A program made the position numbers and the translations under genes. A DNA stretch of 64,000 bases from Alphaproteobacteria bacterium (GTDB lineage Bacteria > Pseudomonadota > Alphaproteobacteria > TMED109). The notes beneath the pieces are model-generated. The model saw only the letters and a program-made list of their open reading frames with translations, ran no database searches and was not told the DNA's origin. Positions within the stretch are counted from its first letter, which is position 1. Each line of letters opens with the position of its first letter. This document shows positions 8,162-17,279 of the stretch, piece after piece. The stretch lies in contig JAJDYI010000026.1 of assembly GCA_022825235.1 (NCBI GenBank), positions 23,501 through 87,500 on the forward strand, given 5' to 3'.

Positions 8162-9765
8162 TCGGGAGCGGCGACACCAGGGATCCGCATCGGTCAATCC
8201 CCGCCTGGCGTGCTGCGCTGTACGGGTCGTCGTTCTGGAACATGTGGCTGCGGCGCCGGCGCCCGGAAACGATCATCCGTCGCGCGGAGGACCCGGTCCC
8301 GGGCGACGCGAAGTTGGGCGATGCGCTGTTCACGGGCAGCTACGCGTTCCAGGGCGAGACGCTCGTTTCCCGCACGCAGCCGGTGTGGGAGCCTGACGGG
8401 CGCGGCACGGCCTGGCTGGAAGACTTGCACGGTTTCCTGTGGATTCGCGATCTGCGCGCTGCCGGCGACGAGCTCGCGGCACTGCACGCGCGGAAGCTGA
8501 TCGACTCGTGGCTCGAGGCGTATGCCCACTGGCATCCTGAGTTCTGGCGCATCGACATCCTGGGCAATCGCGTCGCAGCGTGGCTGCTGCACGCCGATTT
8601 CCTGCTGAAGCGGGCGGACGACGCGTTCAGCCAGCGTTTCCATGCGGCACTGACGGCGCAGGTCCGGCATCTCGCGCATGGCGCCCGCGTCCCGCGCCTC
8701 GCGTACCGACCCGTGGCGGCCGTGCGTGGGCTGTACCTGTCGGGCCTGCTGTTGAGCGACGGTGCGAAACGCCTGCAGCAGGCGCGGCTGCTCCTGCCAG
8801 AGGCTCTGCAAACGGCCCCTGGACGCGACCCGCTGGTCTCTCCGAGGCCGTCGGAATGCGTGGGGTTGCTGGAACAGCTGATCACGCTGCGCGGGGCCCT
8901 CGCCGAGTGCGGCGAGGAGTCGGCGGCCGCGACCGTCACCCCGGCCCTGCGCGAGACCGCGTCCTGCGTCAGCACCTGCCTGCTGGGAGATCACCAGCTC
9001 GGGCGGTTCCACGGTGGCGTGGCGGGGGACGCCGAGCAGATTCGTCGTTTCCTCAACGCCTGCCGGGACGCCGGACCCGGTTCCGCCGATGCTACCGGCT
9101 ACCGGAGGATGTCCGTGGGCGGAACGACGGTAGTCGCCGACTTCGGCCTGCCGCCGCCGGCTGGAAGCAGTGCGCCGCTCAGCTTCGAGATGAGCGACGC
9201 TGATCAGCGCCTGATCGTCAACTGCGGACCGGCCCAGCCGATGGCCCGGGCCACGGGCACCGCAGTGCGGGCGAACGGCGCCCATTCCGCGCTCTCGATC
9301 CGTGACAGCGATGCGCGGCTACGGCGCGACCAGCGCAACCCGATGGTGACGGCGGAGCGGCGGCCCCGGGCGGACGGCGAAGAGGTCACCGGCATGCATC
9401 GGGGCTACGAGGCACGCTTCGGGATTGTCCATGTGCGCCGGCTGGCGCTGACCCGCGCCGGCCGAGCCCTCACCGGCACGGAGACGCTGACCGGGCGGCG
9501 CGAGCACCCATTCGCGATACGGTTTCACCTGCATCCGAAAGTGCAGCCGCTCGGCGGCGAGGACTCGCGCTCGGTCCTGCTGCACCGAAGCGGGCGCGTC
9601 TGGGAATTTCACTTCGAGGGAGACGCCGCGCTCTCGATCGAGCCGTCGGTCTACACGGGCAGCGGCGCGGAGATTGCCGACACCTGGCAGGTGGTGCTCA
9701 GGGGCCGTTACCGCAGCCCGGTCAGCGCGGTGACGTGGCGGCTGGTCCGCTCGGCGAGCGGGTGA
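8158..9765 (+). CDS. Heparinase II/III family protein
   Basis: A 535-residue protein of the uncharacterised alphaproteobacterial heparinase II/III-like group. An (alpha/alpha)-toroid-like helical region fills about residues 60-300 (HGFLWIRDLRA, FWRIDILGNRVAAWLL). A beta-sandwich follows (MSVGGTTVVADFG, GYEARFGIVHVRRLAL, FHLHPKVQ). There is no obvious signal peptide, unlike secreted polysaccharide lyases, so an envelope or cytosolic role is more likely than glycosaminoglycan degradation. The GTG start overlaps the rpe stop by four bases (GTGA), so expression is linked to rpe. Its conserved position before purH suggests a housekeeping role, still unknown. Confidence 0.85.
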   Translation: MIGSGDTRDPHRSIPAWRAALYGSSFWNMWLRRRRPETIIRRAEDPVPGDAKLGDALFTGSYAFQGETLVSRTQPVWEPDGRGTAWLEDLHGFLWIRDLRAAGDELAALHARKLIDSWLEAYAHWHPEFWRIDILGNRVAAWLLHADFLLKRADDAFSQRFHAALTAQVRHLAHGARVPRLAYRPVAAVRGLYLSGLLLSDGAKRLQQARLLLPEALQTAPGRDPLVSPRPSECVGLLEQLITLRGALAECGEESAAATVTPALRETASCVSTCLLGDHQLGRFHGGVAGDAEQIRRFLNACRDAGPGSADATGYRRMSVGGTTVVADFGLPPPAGSSAPLSFEMSDADQRLIVNCGPAQPMARATGTAVRANGAHSALSIRDSDARLRRDQRNPMVTAERRPRADGEEVTGMHRGYEARFGIVHVRRLALTRAGRALTGTETLTGRREHPFAIRFHLHPKVQPLGGEDSRSVLLHRSGRVWEFHFEGDAALSIEPSVYTGSGAEIADTWQVVLRGRYRSPVSAVTWRLVRSASG

Positions 9766-9783
9766 ACTGATGGCATGAACGTG

Positions 9784-10731
9784 TCAGGTGCGGATCACGC
9801 AGCCGGCAAGCGACAGGCCTACACCGAATCCCATGACCACCATGGTCATGCCCGCCTGGAGACGGCCTTCCTGTTGCGCCTGCCGGAGTGCGATCGGGAT
9901 CGTCGCGGAGACGGTATTGCCCGTGCCGTCAAGGCTCTGGAACCATCTCTCCGGCGCCACGCCGAGCTGCTCGCGGAGGCGGTCGAGGACCACGGCGCTC
10001 GCTTGGTGAAAGACGAACAGGTCGATGTCGTCCTGCACCAGCCCAGCCCGTTCCAGCAGGTCCCGGAGCGCATCGGGGACCACGCGGAGCGTGAAGGCGA
10101 GAACCTTCGGGCCGTCCATGAACAGCACCGGCCCGTCGACGTCCGCGACTCCCTCGTTGGGGGTGAGCGTGAGGTACGGCGCACCGGAGCCTTCCGTGGT
10201 AAACACGAACGGTCCGATGGTCCCCGGTCCGTCGCGTTCGACGATGCAGGCCGCGGCACCGTCCCCGAAGATCGGCCTCGACGTGCGGTCGTGACGCGAG
10301 ATGTAGCGAGAGTAGTGGTCCGTGCAGATCAGCAGGATTCGGGCCGGATGGGCGTTGGCGATCAGCGACGCCGCGACCGACAGCCCGTACACGAAGCCCG
10401 AACAGCCTTGAATCAGATCGAAGGCCAGGAGCGTGTTGGGCAGTCCGAGCCGGTCCTGCAGCAGGCAGGCGGTGGTCGGCAGGGTCGACTCCGGCGATTG
10501 CGTCACATGGATCAGGCCGTCCAGCGACGCGGGATCGACCCGTTCCAGGAGCTGGCGGGCAGCGCCCTCGGCGAGCACGGTCGCGTTCTCCTGCGGCGCC
10601 GCCACGCGCCGGGTGGCGACGCCCGTCTTGGCGTGCAAGCGTTCTATTCGCCAGTGTGGGTTCAGCGCGCCGAGCTCTTCGAGAGTCTCTGTCCGGGAAC
10701 CCAGCCGGTACTCGATATCCGCGATTTGCAA
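9784..10731 (-). CDS. Beta-ketoacyl-ACP synthase III (FabH-like thiolase-fold enzyme)
   Basis: A 315-residue KAS III homologue catalysing a decarboxylating Claisen condensation, or an acyl transfer, on ACP- or CoA-bound chains. The Cys-His-Asn triad is complete and spaced as in E. coli FabH: Cys110 in QGCSGF, His242 in FVFHQAS, Asn272 in GTGNTVSATIP. The C-terminus has the usual glycine-rich GFGVGLSLAG. It is not next to plsX, acpP or other fab genes but stands alone between the rpe block and cysQ, facing cysQ divergently. It may therefore be a second, specialised KAS III (starter-unit selection, quorum-signal or secondary-metabolite synthesis) rather than the essential FabH. Confidence 0.88.
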   Translation of the reverse strand: MQIADIEYRLGSRTETLEELGALNPHWRIERLHAKTGVATRRVAAPQENATVLAEGAARQLLERVDPASLDGLIHVTQSPESTLPTTACLLQDRLGLPNTLLAFDLIQGCSGFVYGLSVAASLIANAHPARILLICTDHYSRYISRHDRTSRPIFGDGAAACIVERDGPGTIGPFVFTTEGSGAPYLTLTPNEGVADVDGPVLFMDGPKVLAFTLRVVPDALRDLLERAGLVQDDIDLFVFHQASAVVLDRLREQLGVAPERWFQSLDGTGNTVSATIPIALRQAQQEGRLQAGMTMVVMGFGVGLSLAGCVIRT

Positions 10732-10826
10732 GTTGGCGTCCGGGGGCAGTCGTGCAATCGTCCAACCTATCGGGCGACCGCGATTCCGTCAAAAAGTCCA
10801 ATGCGGGCGCGTCCGCCGGGGCCGGG

Positions 10827-11642
10827 GTGCTGAGCGCTCCGAACGAGGCAAGCATCGCCGCGATCCAGCGGGCGATGCGGGCGGCCGGAGACGCCATCCT
10901 GGCGGTGCGCGCCGGCGGGGCCGTCCGGTCCGATGTGAAGCACGACGGCTCCCCCGTGACCGAGGCGGATCGGCGGGCCGACGCGATTCTGGTGCCCGCG
11001 CTGCAGGCCATCGATCCGGCCACCCCGGTGGTGAGCGAAGAGCGCCAGCACCCGGGCGACCTTGACGCCCATGCCCGCCACTGGCTGATCGATCCGCTTG
11101 ATGGAACCCGAAGCTTCCTCGCCGGGGGCGACGACTTCACGGTCAACGTCGGGCTCGTGCTCGATGGCGAGCCCGTGTTCGGGAGCATGCTGGACCCGGT
11201 GGGGGGCCGGTTCTACTGGGGCGGCACCGGCGTGGCGGCGCGCGTCGCCGATGCAGACGGCAACTGCACCCGGCTGCGGGTGCGCCGGTGCCCCGCCGAG
11301 GGCCCAACGGTCCTCACAAGCCGCTGGCACGAGGTCGCGTTCGAGCGAAGCGTCGGGCGGATCGAGGGGGGTCGGCGGGAATCGATGAGCAGCGCGCTGA
11401 AATTCTGCCGCGTGGCCGAGGGAACGGCCGACCTGTATCCGCGGCCGGGCCGGACCATGGAGTGGGACACCGCCGCCGGGCACGCCATCGTGATGGCCGC
11501 CGGCGGGACTGTGTCGAAGCTCACAGGCGGCCGGCTCCGGTACGGCAAGGCGTCCCGGGAGAATCCTTCATTCCTGGTGGAAGGTTCTCCGGAGTGGCGG
11601 CGTTTTCTCCGGCCGGTCGACTCCTCGAGCGCCACATCGTGA
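10827..11642 (+). CDS. cysQ: 3'(2'),5'-bisphosphate nucleotidase CysQ (inositol monophosphatase family)
   Basis: Hydrolyses 3'-phosphoadenosine 5'-phosphate to AMP, clearing a by-product of sulfate assimilation. The Li-sensitive Mg-phosphatase signature is clear: SEER supplies the first metal Glu pair, [15 protein letters not shown] is the DPxDGT metal site, and [15 protein letters not shown] is the C-terminal metal Asp motif. The start is uncertain. The GTG at 10827 gives an N-terminus close to family length; a GTG at 10752 would add 25 residues and leave only 20 bases to the divergent KAS III gene. The stop overlaps the purH GTG by four bases, so it is co-translated with purH. Confidence 0.88.
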   Translation: MLSAPNEASIAAIQRAMRAAGDAILAVRAGGAVRSDVKHDGSPVTEADRRADAILVPALQAIDPATPVVSEERQHPGDLDAHARHWLIDPLDGTRSFLAGGDDFTVNVGLVLDGEPVFGSMLDPVGGRFYWGGTGVAARVADADGNCTRLRVRRCPAEGPTVLTSRWHEVAFERSVGRIEGGRRESMSSALKFCRVAEGTADLYPRPGRTMEWDTAAGHAIVMAAGGTVSKLTGGRLRYGKASRENPSFLVEGSPEWRRFLRPVDSSSATS

Positions 11643-13240
11643 GCGCCGCCGGCGAAACGGTCGTGGCGGTGCGCCGTGCGCTGGTCTCGGTGTCGGACAA
11701 GACCGGGCTGGTGGAATTCGGGCGGGCCCTGCAGGCGGCCGGCGTCGAGATCTTGTCAACGGGCGGCACGGCGTCAGCCCTCCGGGCCGCGGGCATCCCG
11801 GTGACCGAGGTCGCCGAGCACACCGGGTTCCCCGAGATTCTGGATGGCCGGGTCAAGACGCTTCATCCGGCCATCCACGGCGGTCTGCTCGGGCGGCGCG
11901 ATTCCGAGGAGCATGTGCGCACGATGGCCGCGCACGGGATCGGCCCCATCGACCTGCTGGTCGTCAGCCTGTATCCGTTCGAGGCCGCGGTGTGGGGCGG
12001 CGAGGCGCCGGCCGTGTGCGTCGAGAACATCGACATCGGCGGCCCGGCGATGATCCGTTCGGCTGCCAAGAACCACGACGCGGTAACGGTCGTGGTGGAC
12101 CCGGCCGACTACGACGGGATCGCGGCGGAGATCAGCGCCAAGGGAGGCGTCACAGCGGAAGCCCGTCGGTGGCTGGCGGCCAAGGCGTTCGCCCGCACAG
12201 CCGCGTACGATTCGATGGTGGCGGGGTGGCTGGCCGAACGCGCAGGTGCCGGGCTCGGGACGTTTCCCTGGTACAGCATCGGCGGGCCCCGCCGATCCCC
12301 GCTCCGGTACGGCGAGAACCCGCACCAGCAGGCCGCCCTGTTTGCGACCGGGATGGCCGAGCCGGGCGTGGCGCACGCCCGTCAGCTACAGGGCAAGGCC
12401 CTGTCGTTCAATAATCTGAACGATGCCGACGCGGCCTTCCGACTGGTTGCGGAATTCGCGGATCCGGCGGTCGCGATCATCAAGCACGCCAACCCGGCGG
12501 GCGTGGCCACTGCACTGGTGACGGCCGACGCCTTCCGCCTGGCGCTGCGCTGTGATCCGGTGTCGGCGTTCGGCGGCATCGTCGCCCTCAACCGGCGGCT
12601 GGACGCCGAGACCGCCCGCGCGATCGCGGCGCTCTTCGTCGAGGTCGTGGTGGCCCCCGAGATTTCGGCTGCGGCACAGGCGGTATTCGAGGAGGCCGGC
12701 CGATCGGGCCTGCGGCTCCTGGAGACCGGCGGCATGCCGGACGCCGCTGCCGCCGCACCGGATGTCCGGACAATCGCGGGCGGCCTGCTGGTACAGAATC
12801 GCGATGGCGGGCAGATCGATGAGGCCGACCTGCAGGTCGTGACGGCCCGTGCGCCGAGCGCCGCCGAGATGCGCGACCTCCTGTTCGCGTTCAAGGTCTG
12901 CAAGCACGTGAAATCGAATGCGATCGTCTATGCCAAGAACGGGGCAACGGTCGGTGTGGGGGCGGGGCAGATGAGCCGCGTGGACTCGGCGCGGGTGGCG
13001 GCGGAAAAGGCGGTCGAGGCGGCCCGGGCGGCCGGGCTCGGTGCGTCGCTGGCGGCCGGTTCGGTCGTGGCGTCGGATGCCTTCTTTCCGTTTCCGGACG
13101 GGCTGCTGGCGGCCGTCGAAGCGGGTGCGACCGCGGTTATTCAGCCGGGCGGTTCGGTGCGCGACAAGGAAGTCATCCGGACGGCCGACGAGCGCGGCCT
13201 GGCCATGGTGTTCACGGGCATGCGGCACTTCCGCCACTGA
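11639..13240 (+). CDS. purH: Bifunctional AICAR transformylase/IMP cyclohydrolase PurH
   Basis: Catalyses the last two steps of de novo IMP synthesis in the cytoplasm. The N-terminal IMP cyclohydrolase (MGS-like) domain starts [14 protein letters not shown] and contains [12 protein letters not shown], about residues 1-200. The AICAR transformylase domain follows with [19 protein letters not shown] (Lys-His catalytic pair) and [10 protein letters not shown]. The C-terminus is the usual FTGMRHFRH. Length of 533 residues is normal. The start is the GTG at 11639, inside the cysQ stop (GTGA); longer in-frame starts would run far into cysQ. It closes the plus-strand block. Confidence 0.96.
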   Translation: MSAAGETVVAVRRALVSVSDKTGLVEFGRALQAAGVEILSTGGTASALRAAGIPVTEVAEHTGFPEILDGRVKTLHPAIHGGLLGRRDSEEHVRTMAAHGIGPIDLLVVSLYPFEAAVWGGEAPAVCVENIDIGGPAMIRSAAKNHDAVTVVVDPADYDGIAAEISAKGGVTAEARRWLAAKAFARTAAYDSMVAGWLAERAGAGLGTFPWYSIGGPRRSPLRYGENPHQQAALFATGMAEPGVAHARQLQGKALSFNNLNDADAAFRLVAEFADPAVAIIKHANPAGVATALVTADAFRLALRCDPVSAFGGIVALNRRLDAETARAIAALFVEVVVAPEISAAAQAVFEEAGRSGLRLLETGGMPDAAAAAPDVRTIAGGLLVQNRDGGQIDEADLQVVTARAPSAAEMRDLLFAFKVCKHVKSNAIVYAKNGATVGVGAGQMSRVDSARVAAEKAVEAARAAGLGASLAAGSVVASDAFFPFPDGLLAAVEAGATAVIQPGGSVRDKEVIRTADERGLAMVFTGMRHFRH

Positions 13241-13248
13241 GGCAACCG

Positions 13249-14601
13249 TCAGTCGGCGAGCGCACCCTCCACGGCGGCGGCGATGCGCAGCAGGATGCGG
13301 TTGTCGTCAGCGGGCCGGGCGACCGTGATCCCGACCGGCAGCGAGTCCGTTGCCGGGAGCGTGATCGCGGCTAGCCGGAGCACGTTCCCCAGCCGCGTGT
13401 TCCGCAACGCGAGGGCATTGGCACGGGCGTAGGCCGCGCGGTCGCCGGTCACCTGGGCAAGCGGCGGCGGCAGGATGGGCAGGGTGGGATGGATCAGCGC
13501 GTCCCAGCCGGCCAGGCGGCGCGCCAGTGCACCGGCCAGCCGTTCCGAAGCATCCCGCACGGTGAGGAAGTCCACTGCGGACATGGCGCGGCCTTCTTCC
13601 ATGCGGGCGAGCACGTCGGGATCGATTTGGGCTTCGCGCCCGTCGATCAAGTGGCGGCACGACACGTAGCCCTCGGCCGTCACGATGCCGCCGTGGCGCT
13701 GCAGCAGGTCGTGGATGTCGGTGAATTCCGGAATCTCCGCCTCGACGACGGTCGCGCCGAATTGCCGCAGGGTCTCGACGGCCGCCGGCATCGCTGAGGC
13801 CACCTCTGGGTCGGCCTCGTCGAACACGAGGTTGGTGGCGGCCAGCAGGCGCAGCCCCGCGACCCGCGCATGTGCGAGGTCGACGGGCGTATCGTTCGCG
13901 AGAACCGCGAACATCTGCCCGGCGTCCGCCACCGTGCGGCACAGGGGCCCGACCGTGTCGAGCGTGGAGGACAGCGGCAGGACGCCGTCTCTCGGCACGG
14001 CACCGATGCCGGTCTTGAACCCGACGAGACGATTCCAGGCGGCGGGGATCCTGACCGAGCCGCCCGTATCGGTGCCGATCCCGATCGGCACATGCCCGCC
14101 GGCCACCGAGACCGCGGCTCCGGCGGAGGAGCCGCCGGGCACGCGTGGAACATCCGTCATCGCGGCGTTGGCCGGCGTGCCGAAGTGCGGGTTCGTGCCG
14201 ATTCCGCCGAGCGCGAACTCGACGGTCAGCGTCTTGCCGATACACACGAGGCCTGCTTCCCGTGACCGGCGGAGGACCACAGCGTCGAGCGGCGGGGTCC
14301 GGCCCGCGTGCTGCGGGGAGCCGCCCTCGGTCAGGACACCGGCGGTGTCGAAGAGGTCCTTCCAGGAGATCGGCACGCCGTCGAGCGGGCTCCGTCGCAG
14401 GCCGGCAGCCGCACGGGCAGCGGCCGCGGCCGCCTCGGCGCGGGCGCGCTGGGCCGTCAGCCTGACGAAGCCCGCGGACTGCAGGCCGGCGTCCTCAATG
14501 TGCGACAGGCAGGACTCGACCAGATCGACCGGGTCAAGCTTCCCGGATTCGATCGCGGCCCCCAGGGCAAGCGCAGTGGGCTGGCGTGGTTCGTCGGCCA
14601 T
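13249..14601 (-). CDS. Amidase signature (AS) family hydrolase
   Basis: A 450-residue amidase of the Ser-cisSer-Lys class. Catalytic residues are Lys81 in SWKDLFDT, the cis-Ser about 158 in PGGSSAGAA and the nucleophile Ser182 in TDTGGSVRIPAA, spaced as in characterised AS enzymes. It resembles GatA and allophanate hydrolase in the core. gatB and gatC are absent, so it is probably a stand-alone amidase hydrolysing a small amide or acting in nitrogen salvage. I chose the ATG at 14601 (MADEPRQP), just before family-like sequence. It is convergent with purH, with only eight bases between stops, and divergent from the hydroxylase gene. Confidence 0.88.
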   Translation of the reverse strand: MADEPRQPTALALGAAIESGKLDPVDLVESCLSHIEDAGLQSAGFVRLTAQRARAEAAAAAARAAAGLRRSPLDGVPISWKDLFDTAGVLTEGGSPQHAGRTPPLDAVVLRRSREAGLVCIGKTLTVEFALGGIGTNPHFGTPANAAMTDVPRVPGGSSAGAAVSVAGGHVPIGIGTDTGGSVRIPAAWNRLVGFKTGIGAVPRDGVLPLSSTLDTVGPLCRTVADAGQMFAVLANDTPVDLAHARVAGLRLLAATNLVFDEADPEVASAMPAAVETLRQFGATVVEAEIPEFTDIHDLLQRHGGIVTAEGYVSCRHLIDGREAQIDPDVLARMEEGRAMSAVDFLTVRDASERLAGALARRLAGWDALIHPTLPILPPPLAQVTGDRAAYARANALALRNTRLGNVLRLAAITLPATDSLPVGITVARPADDNRILLRIAAAVEGALAD

Positions 14602-14687
14602 GGCGGGAACGAGGATAGTGATTGGCGAGCCGTGTGGCAGCCGGCCGTGCCCCTCGCGCCGGGCGGCTGGCGTATGCTGGCTGGCGC

Positions 14688-15926
14688 ATGGCCGAGGAGT
14701 TCCCTGAGCGTATGTCGGAGGAACCGCTTCGAACCGAAGTGCTGATCGCGGGCGCGGGGCTGACCGGGCTGACCGCCGCGGCCGCGTTCGCGTCGGCCGG
14801 GATCGACTGCCGGATCGCGGACCCGGCGGAGGGTAGCCCGCGGTCAGACGCGCGGACCACGGCGGTGACCTGCGGCTCTCAGCGTCTCTACGCAACCCTC
14901 GGGGTCTGGCGGGCGCTCCGAGCACGCTCGCAGCCGATCCGCCGGATACGCGTGGCGGAGGACGATGTCCCGCTGTTCCTCCACTTCGAATGCGACGACA
15001 TCGGCGAGGGGCCGGTCGGGCATATCGTCCGGAATGACGATCTCTCGGGCGCCCTGAGGGCCCGGCTCGAGACACTCGGCGTGCCCTTGGCCGCCAGCGC
15101 AGTCGAGGCGTTCGAGGAGCGGCCGGGATGGGTGCGCGCGAGACTGGGTGACGGATCGGAGATCGACAGCCGGATCCTGGTGGGAGCCGACGGGCGGGCC
15201 TCGCCGGTGCGGGATCTGGCCGGCATCGGCAAGCGCACCCATACCTACCGGCAGACCGCGATGGTGTGCACGGTTCGGCACACGGAACCGCACCGCGACA
15301 CCGCCGTGGAGCGGTTCTTCCCCGCCGGCCCGTTCGCCGTACTGCCGATGCGCGGTCGCCGGAGCGCCATCGTCTGGACCGCGCCGCATCGGGTCGCGGC
15401 GAGGCTGATGCAGCTGCCGGCCCCCGACTTCCAAGCGGAACTTGCAGCCCGGTTCGATGGCATGTTCGGCACCCCGACCGTGGAGGGCCCGCCGAAGGCG
15501 TTTCCGTTGTCGTTGGTGCTCGCCAAGCGCCATGTGCAGGGGCGCGTGGTCTTGGTTGGGGATGCAGCTCACGCGCTGCATCCCATTGCGGGCCAGGGAT
15601 TCAATCTGGGGCTACGCGGGGTGGCGCTGCTGGCGGAGCTGGCCGCCGATCACGTGCGGCTGGGGCTCGACCCCGGCGATCCGCGAGTGCTCGCCGAATA
15701 CGCCGAACGCCGGCGCATCGACACGGCCACCCTCGTGGCGGTCACCGATGGGGTCAACCGCCTCTTCTCGAACGGGCTGCCCGGGCTCGGCGTCGTGCGT
15801 GCGCTCGGTCTGGGAATGGTCAACTCGATTCCACCGGTGAAGCAGGCGCTCATGCGCCAGGCCATGGGCATCGCCGCCGGCATGGCGGGGCCGCTGCCGC
15901 GGCTGATCCGGGGCGAGCCGATCTGA
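14688..15926 (+). CDS. UbiH/UbiF/VisC/COQ6-type FAD-dependent hydroxylase
   Basis: A flavoprotein monooxygenase of about 412 residues, most likely a ubiquinone-ring hydroxylase. The dinucleotide fold is at the N-terminus (VLIAGAGLTGLTAAAAF). The middle DG motif is ILVGADGRASPVRDLAG, and the C-terminal FAD motif is GDAAHALHPIAGQGFNLGLRG, typical of the ubiquinone family. The ATG at 14688 is the first plausible start. An ATG at 14712 has a GAGGAG about 13 bases upstream and would give a shorter N-terminus. No other ubi gene is near, so the hydroxylated ring position cannot be assigned. Confidence 0.9.
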   Translation: MAEEFPERMSEEPLRTEVLIAGAGLTGLTAAAAFASAGIDCRIADPAEGSPRSDARTTAVTCGSQRLYATLGVWRALRARSQPIRRIRVAEDDVPLFLHFECDDIGEGPVGHIVRNDDLSGALRARLETLGVPLAASAVEAFEERPGWVRARLGDGSEIDSRILVGADGRASPVRDLAGIGKRTHTYRQTAMVCTVRHTEPHRDTAVERFFPAGPFAVLPMRGRRSAIVWTAPHRVAARLMQLPAPDFQAELAARFDGMFGTPTVEGPPKAFPLSLVLAKRHVQGRVVLVGDAAHALHPIAGQGFNLGLRGVALLAELAADHVRLGLDPGDPRVLAEYAERRRIDTATLVAVTDGVNRLFSNGLPGLGVVRALGLGMVNSIPPVKQALMRQAMGIAAGMAGPLPRLIRGEPI

Positions 15927-16021
15927 CCCGGAGGTGGCTTGGCCGGACCAGCACGGACGTGGCGGTCTTGCACGAGCCGAACCGGCGCTGACCGCAGCAC
16001 CGGCCGGGCCGGCCGTGGCGC

Positions 16022-16717
16022 TTACCGGATGCGAAGAAGATGGTTGGCACCCCGCTGGAATTCGAACGGAACCGGTTCGATGGTGACGCGCGCACCGCGT
16101 CGTTCCAGAAAGCGCCGGCAGGCCTCGACGTGTGGCGAGGGTGTGCCGTCGAGGCTGATCATCGGAAACACGCGCACTTCGGCGGCGACCCGCGCGAGTT
16201 CCGACAAGGCGTGGAGATGGAACTCCAGGTCAAGCTCACGGCTGTAAAGGAACAGGAGATGTGAGCACAGCGCCAGATCGAAGCTCGAGGTGGCCAGCGG
16301 CAGCCTGGGAAGCTCACCGCAGACGTACCGCCCGCCCGCCCGGCCCGCCGAGTAGTCGGCGAAGAACCGCTCGGCGGCCTCGCGACGCGCGGTGAGAAGG
16401 CGATGGATATCGCCGTAGAAATCCCAGACGAAGCGGTGACGCTCGGCCGTCAGGGCGGGCCCGATCTTGTGCTGGGCGTCGGCAAGCAGGCGCTGCATGG
16501 CGGGCACCGGGAGACGGTACAGGGGATCGAGGGCAGTTACCCTGACGCCGGCGCCGGTCATTTCCGCGGTGTACGACGACGGTCCGGCGCCGCAATCGAG
16601 AATCCTCCCGGGCCCGGGATCTTCTGGCAGGTCGAAGAAGGCCCGGTATTCGGATGCGCGGCGTCCCCACGGGGTCACGCCGGCGAGCCCCAACCGGGCC
16701 GTCCGCTCCCGGTTCAC
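16022..16717 (-). CDS. Class I SAM-dependent methyltransferase-like protein
   Basis: About 231 residues with a Rossmann-type methyltransferase core. ILDCGAGPSSYTAEMTG is motif I (the SAM glycine loop), VTALDPLY the acidic loop after strand 2, and SSFDLALCSHLLFLYS the post-motif segment where a substrate is usually bound. No family-specific motif (NPPY, DPPY) is present, so it is not an obvious N6-adenine or RsmD-type enzyme; a tRNA, rRNA, protein or small-molecule substrate is possible. The GTG at 16717 overlaps the DUF971 stop by four bases (GTGA). It is the last gene of a coupled run that includes a Trm112-like protein, a class known to activate methyltransferases. Confidence 0.75.
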   Translation of the reverse strand: MNRERTARLGLAGVTPWGRRASEYRAFFDLPEDPGPGRILDCGAGPSSYTAEMTGAGVRVTALDPLYRLPVPAMQRLLADAQHKIGPALTAERHRFVWDFYGDIHRLLTARREAAERFFADYSAGRAGGRYVCGELPRLPLATSSFDLALCSHLLFLYSRELDLEFHLHALSELARVAAEVRVFPMISLDGTPSPHVEACRRFLERRGARVTIEPVPFEFQRGANHLLRIR

Positions 16718-17076
16718 GGCTCGCGGGTGGCGCCGGCCTGCTGCAACGCCTGCAGGTAGTCCTCCCACAGGCCCGTCTGGCGTTCGCCCAGTTCCCTCAG
16801 GTAGCTCCAGGAGTAGATGCCGGTGTCGTGGCCGTCATCGAATGAGATGCGAATGGCGTAGTGTCCCACCGGTTCGACGGCCGCAATGCCGACGTCGCGC
16901 TTGCCGGACACGAGCTGCTTGGGGCCGCCGTGTCCCTGGACCTCGGCGGACGGGCTCTCGACCCTCAGCAGCTCCGCCGGTAATTGAAATGCGGCACCGT
17001 CGTCGAAGGCGATGTCGACGACCCGCTCCGCCCGGCGCACCCGTATGCGCACCGGCCGGGGACCGGGCGCGGCCAT
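16714..17076 (-). CDS. DUF971 domain protein (gamma-butyrobetaine hydroxylase-like N-terminal domain)
   Basis: A 120-residue stand-alone copy of the small domain found at the N-terminus of gamma-butyrobetaine hydroxylases and in Fe-S related proteins. The visible pattern is a strand (IAFDDGAAFQLPAELLRVESPSA), then VGIAAVEPVGHYAIRISFDDGHDTGIYSW and YLRELGERQ. His and acidic residues could bind zinc or iron. Free DUF971 proteins are often encoded near mrp or Fe-S genes, but none is here. The ATG at 17076 shares one base with the upstream TGA (TGATG), and the stop overlaps the methyltransferase start, so all are translated together. Confidence 0.85.
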   Translation of the reverse strand: MAAPGPRPVRIRVRRAERVVDIAFDDGAAFQLPAELLRVESPSAEVQGHGGPKQLVSGKRDVGIAAVEPVGHYAIRISFDDGHDTGIYSWSYLRELGERQTGLWEDYLQALQQAGATREP

Positions 17077-17279
17077 CAGGGCTCGTCGTCCTCCAGGGCC
17101 CGCGCCTCGTCCACCAGCATGATGGGGACCCCGTCCCGAACCGGAAAGGCCAGGCCGGCCGCGCGGCTGACGAGCTCGTTGCGGTCACGGTCGTACTCGA
17201 GGTCGGTCTTGGTCACCGGACAGACGAGGATCTCCAGCAGGCGCGGATCCACCTCGGGTCCCGTTGACTCCCGGGTCAA
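17076..17279 (-). CDS. Trm112-like small protein (YcaR/UPF0434 type)
   Basis: A 58- to 67-residue Trm112 family protein. The core is [20 protein letters not shown], then [21 protein letters not shown]. Only one of the usual zinc Cys positions remains (in LVCP), as is common in bacterial members. In eukaryotes and archaea Trm112 binds and activates methyltransferases that modify tRNA, rRNA and release factor. The start is either the TTG at 17279, with GGGGAG upstream and a TTGA overlap with the LON-domain gene, or the GTG at 17252, which gives the family-typical [12 protein letters not shown]. The nearby methyltransferase is a candidate client. Confidence 0.85.
   Translation of the reverse strand: MTRESTGPEVDPRLLEILVCPVTKTDLEYDRDRNELVSRAAGLAFPVRDGVPIMLVDEARALEDDEP

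Noticed and set aside
13249..14601. Glutamyl-tRNA(Gln) amidotransferase subunit A (gatA)
   Set aside because: The amidase signature is shared, but gatB and gatC are absent and the N- and C-terminal regions are not GatA-like, so I call only the AS family.
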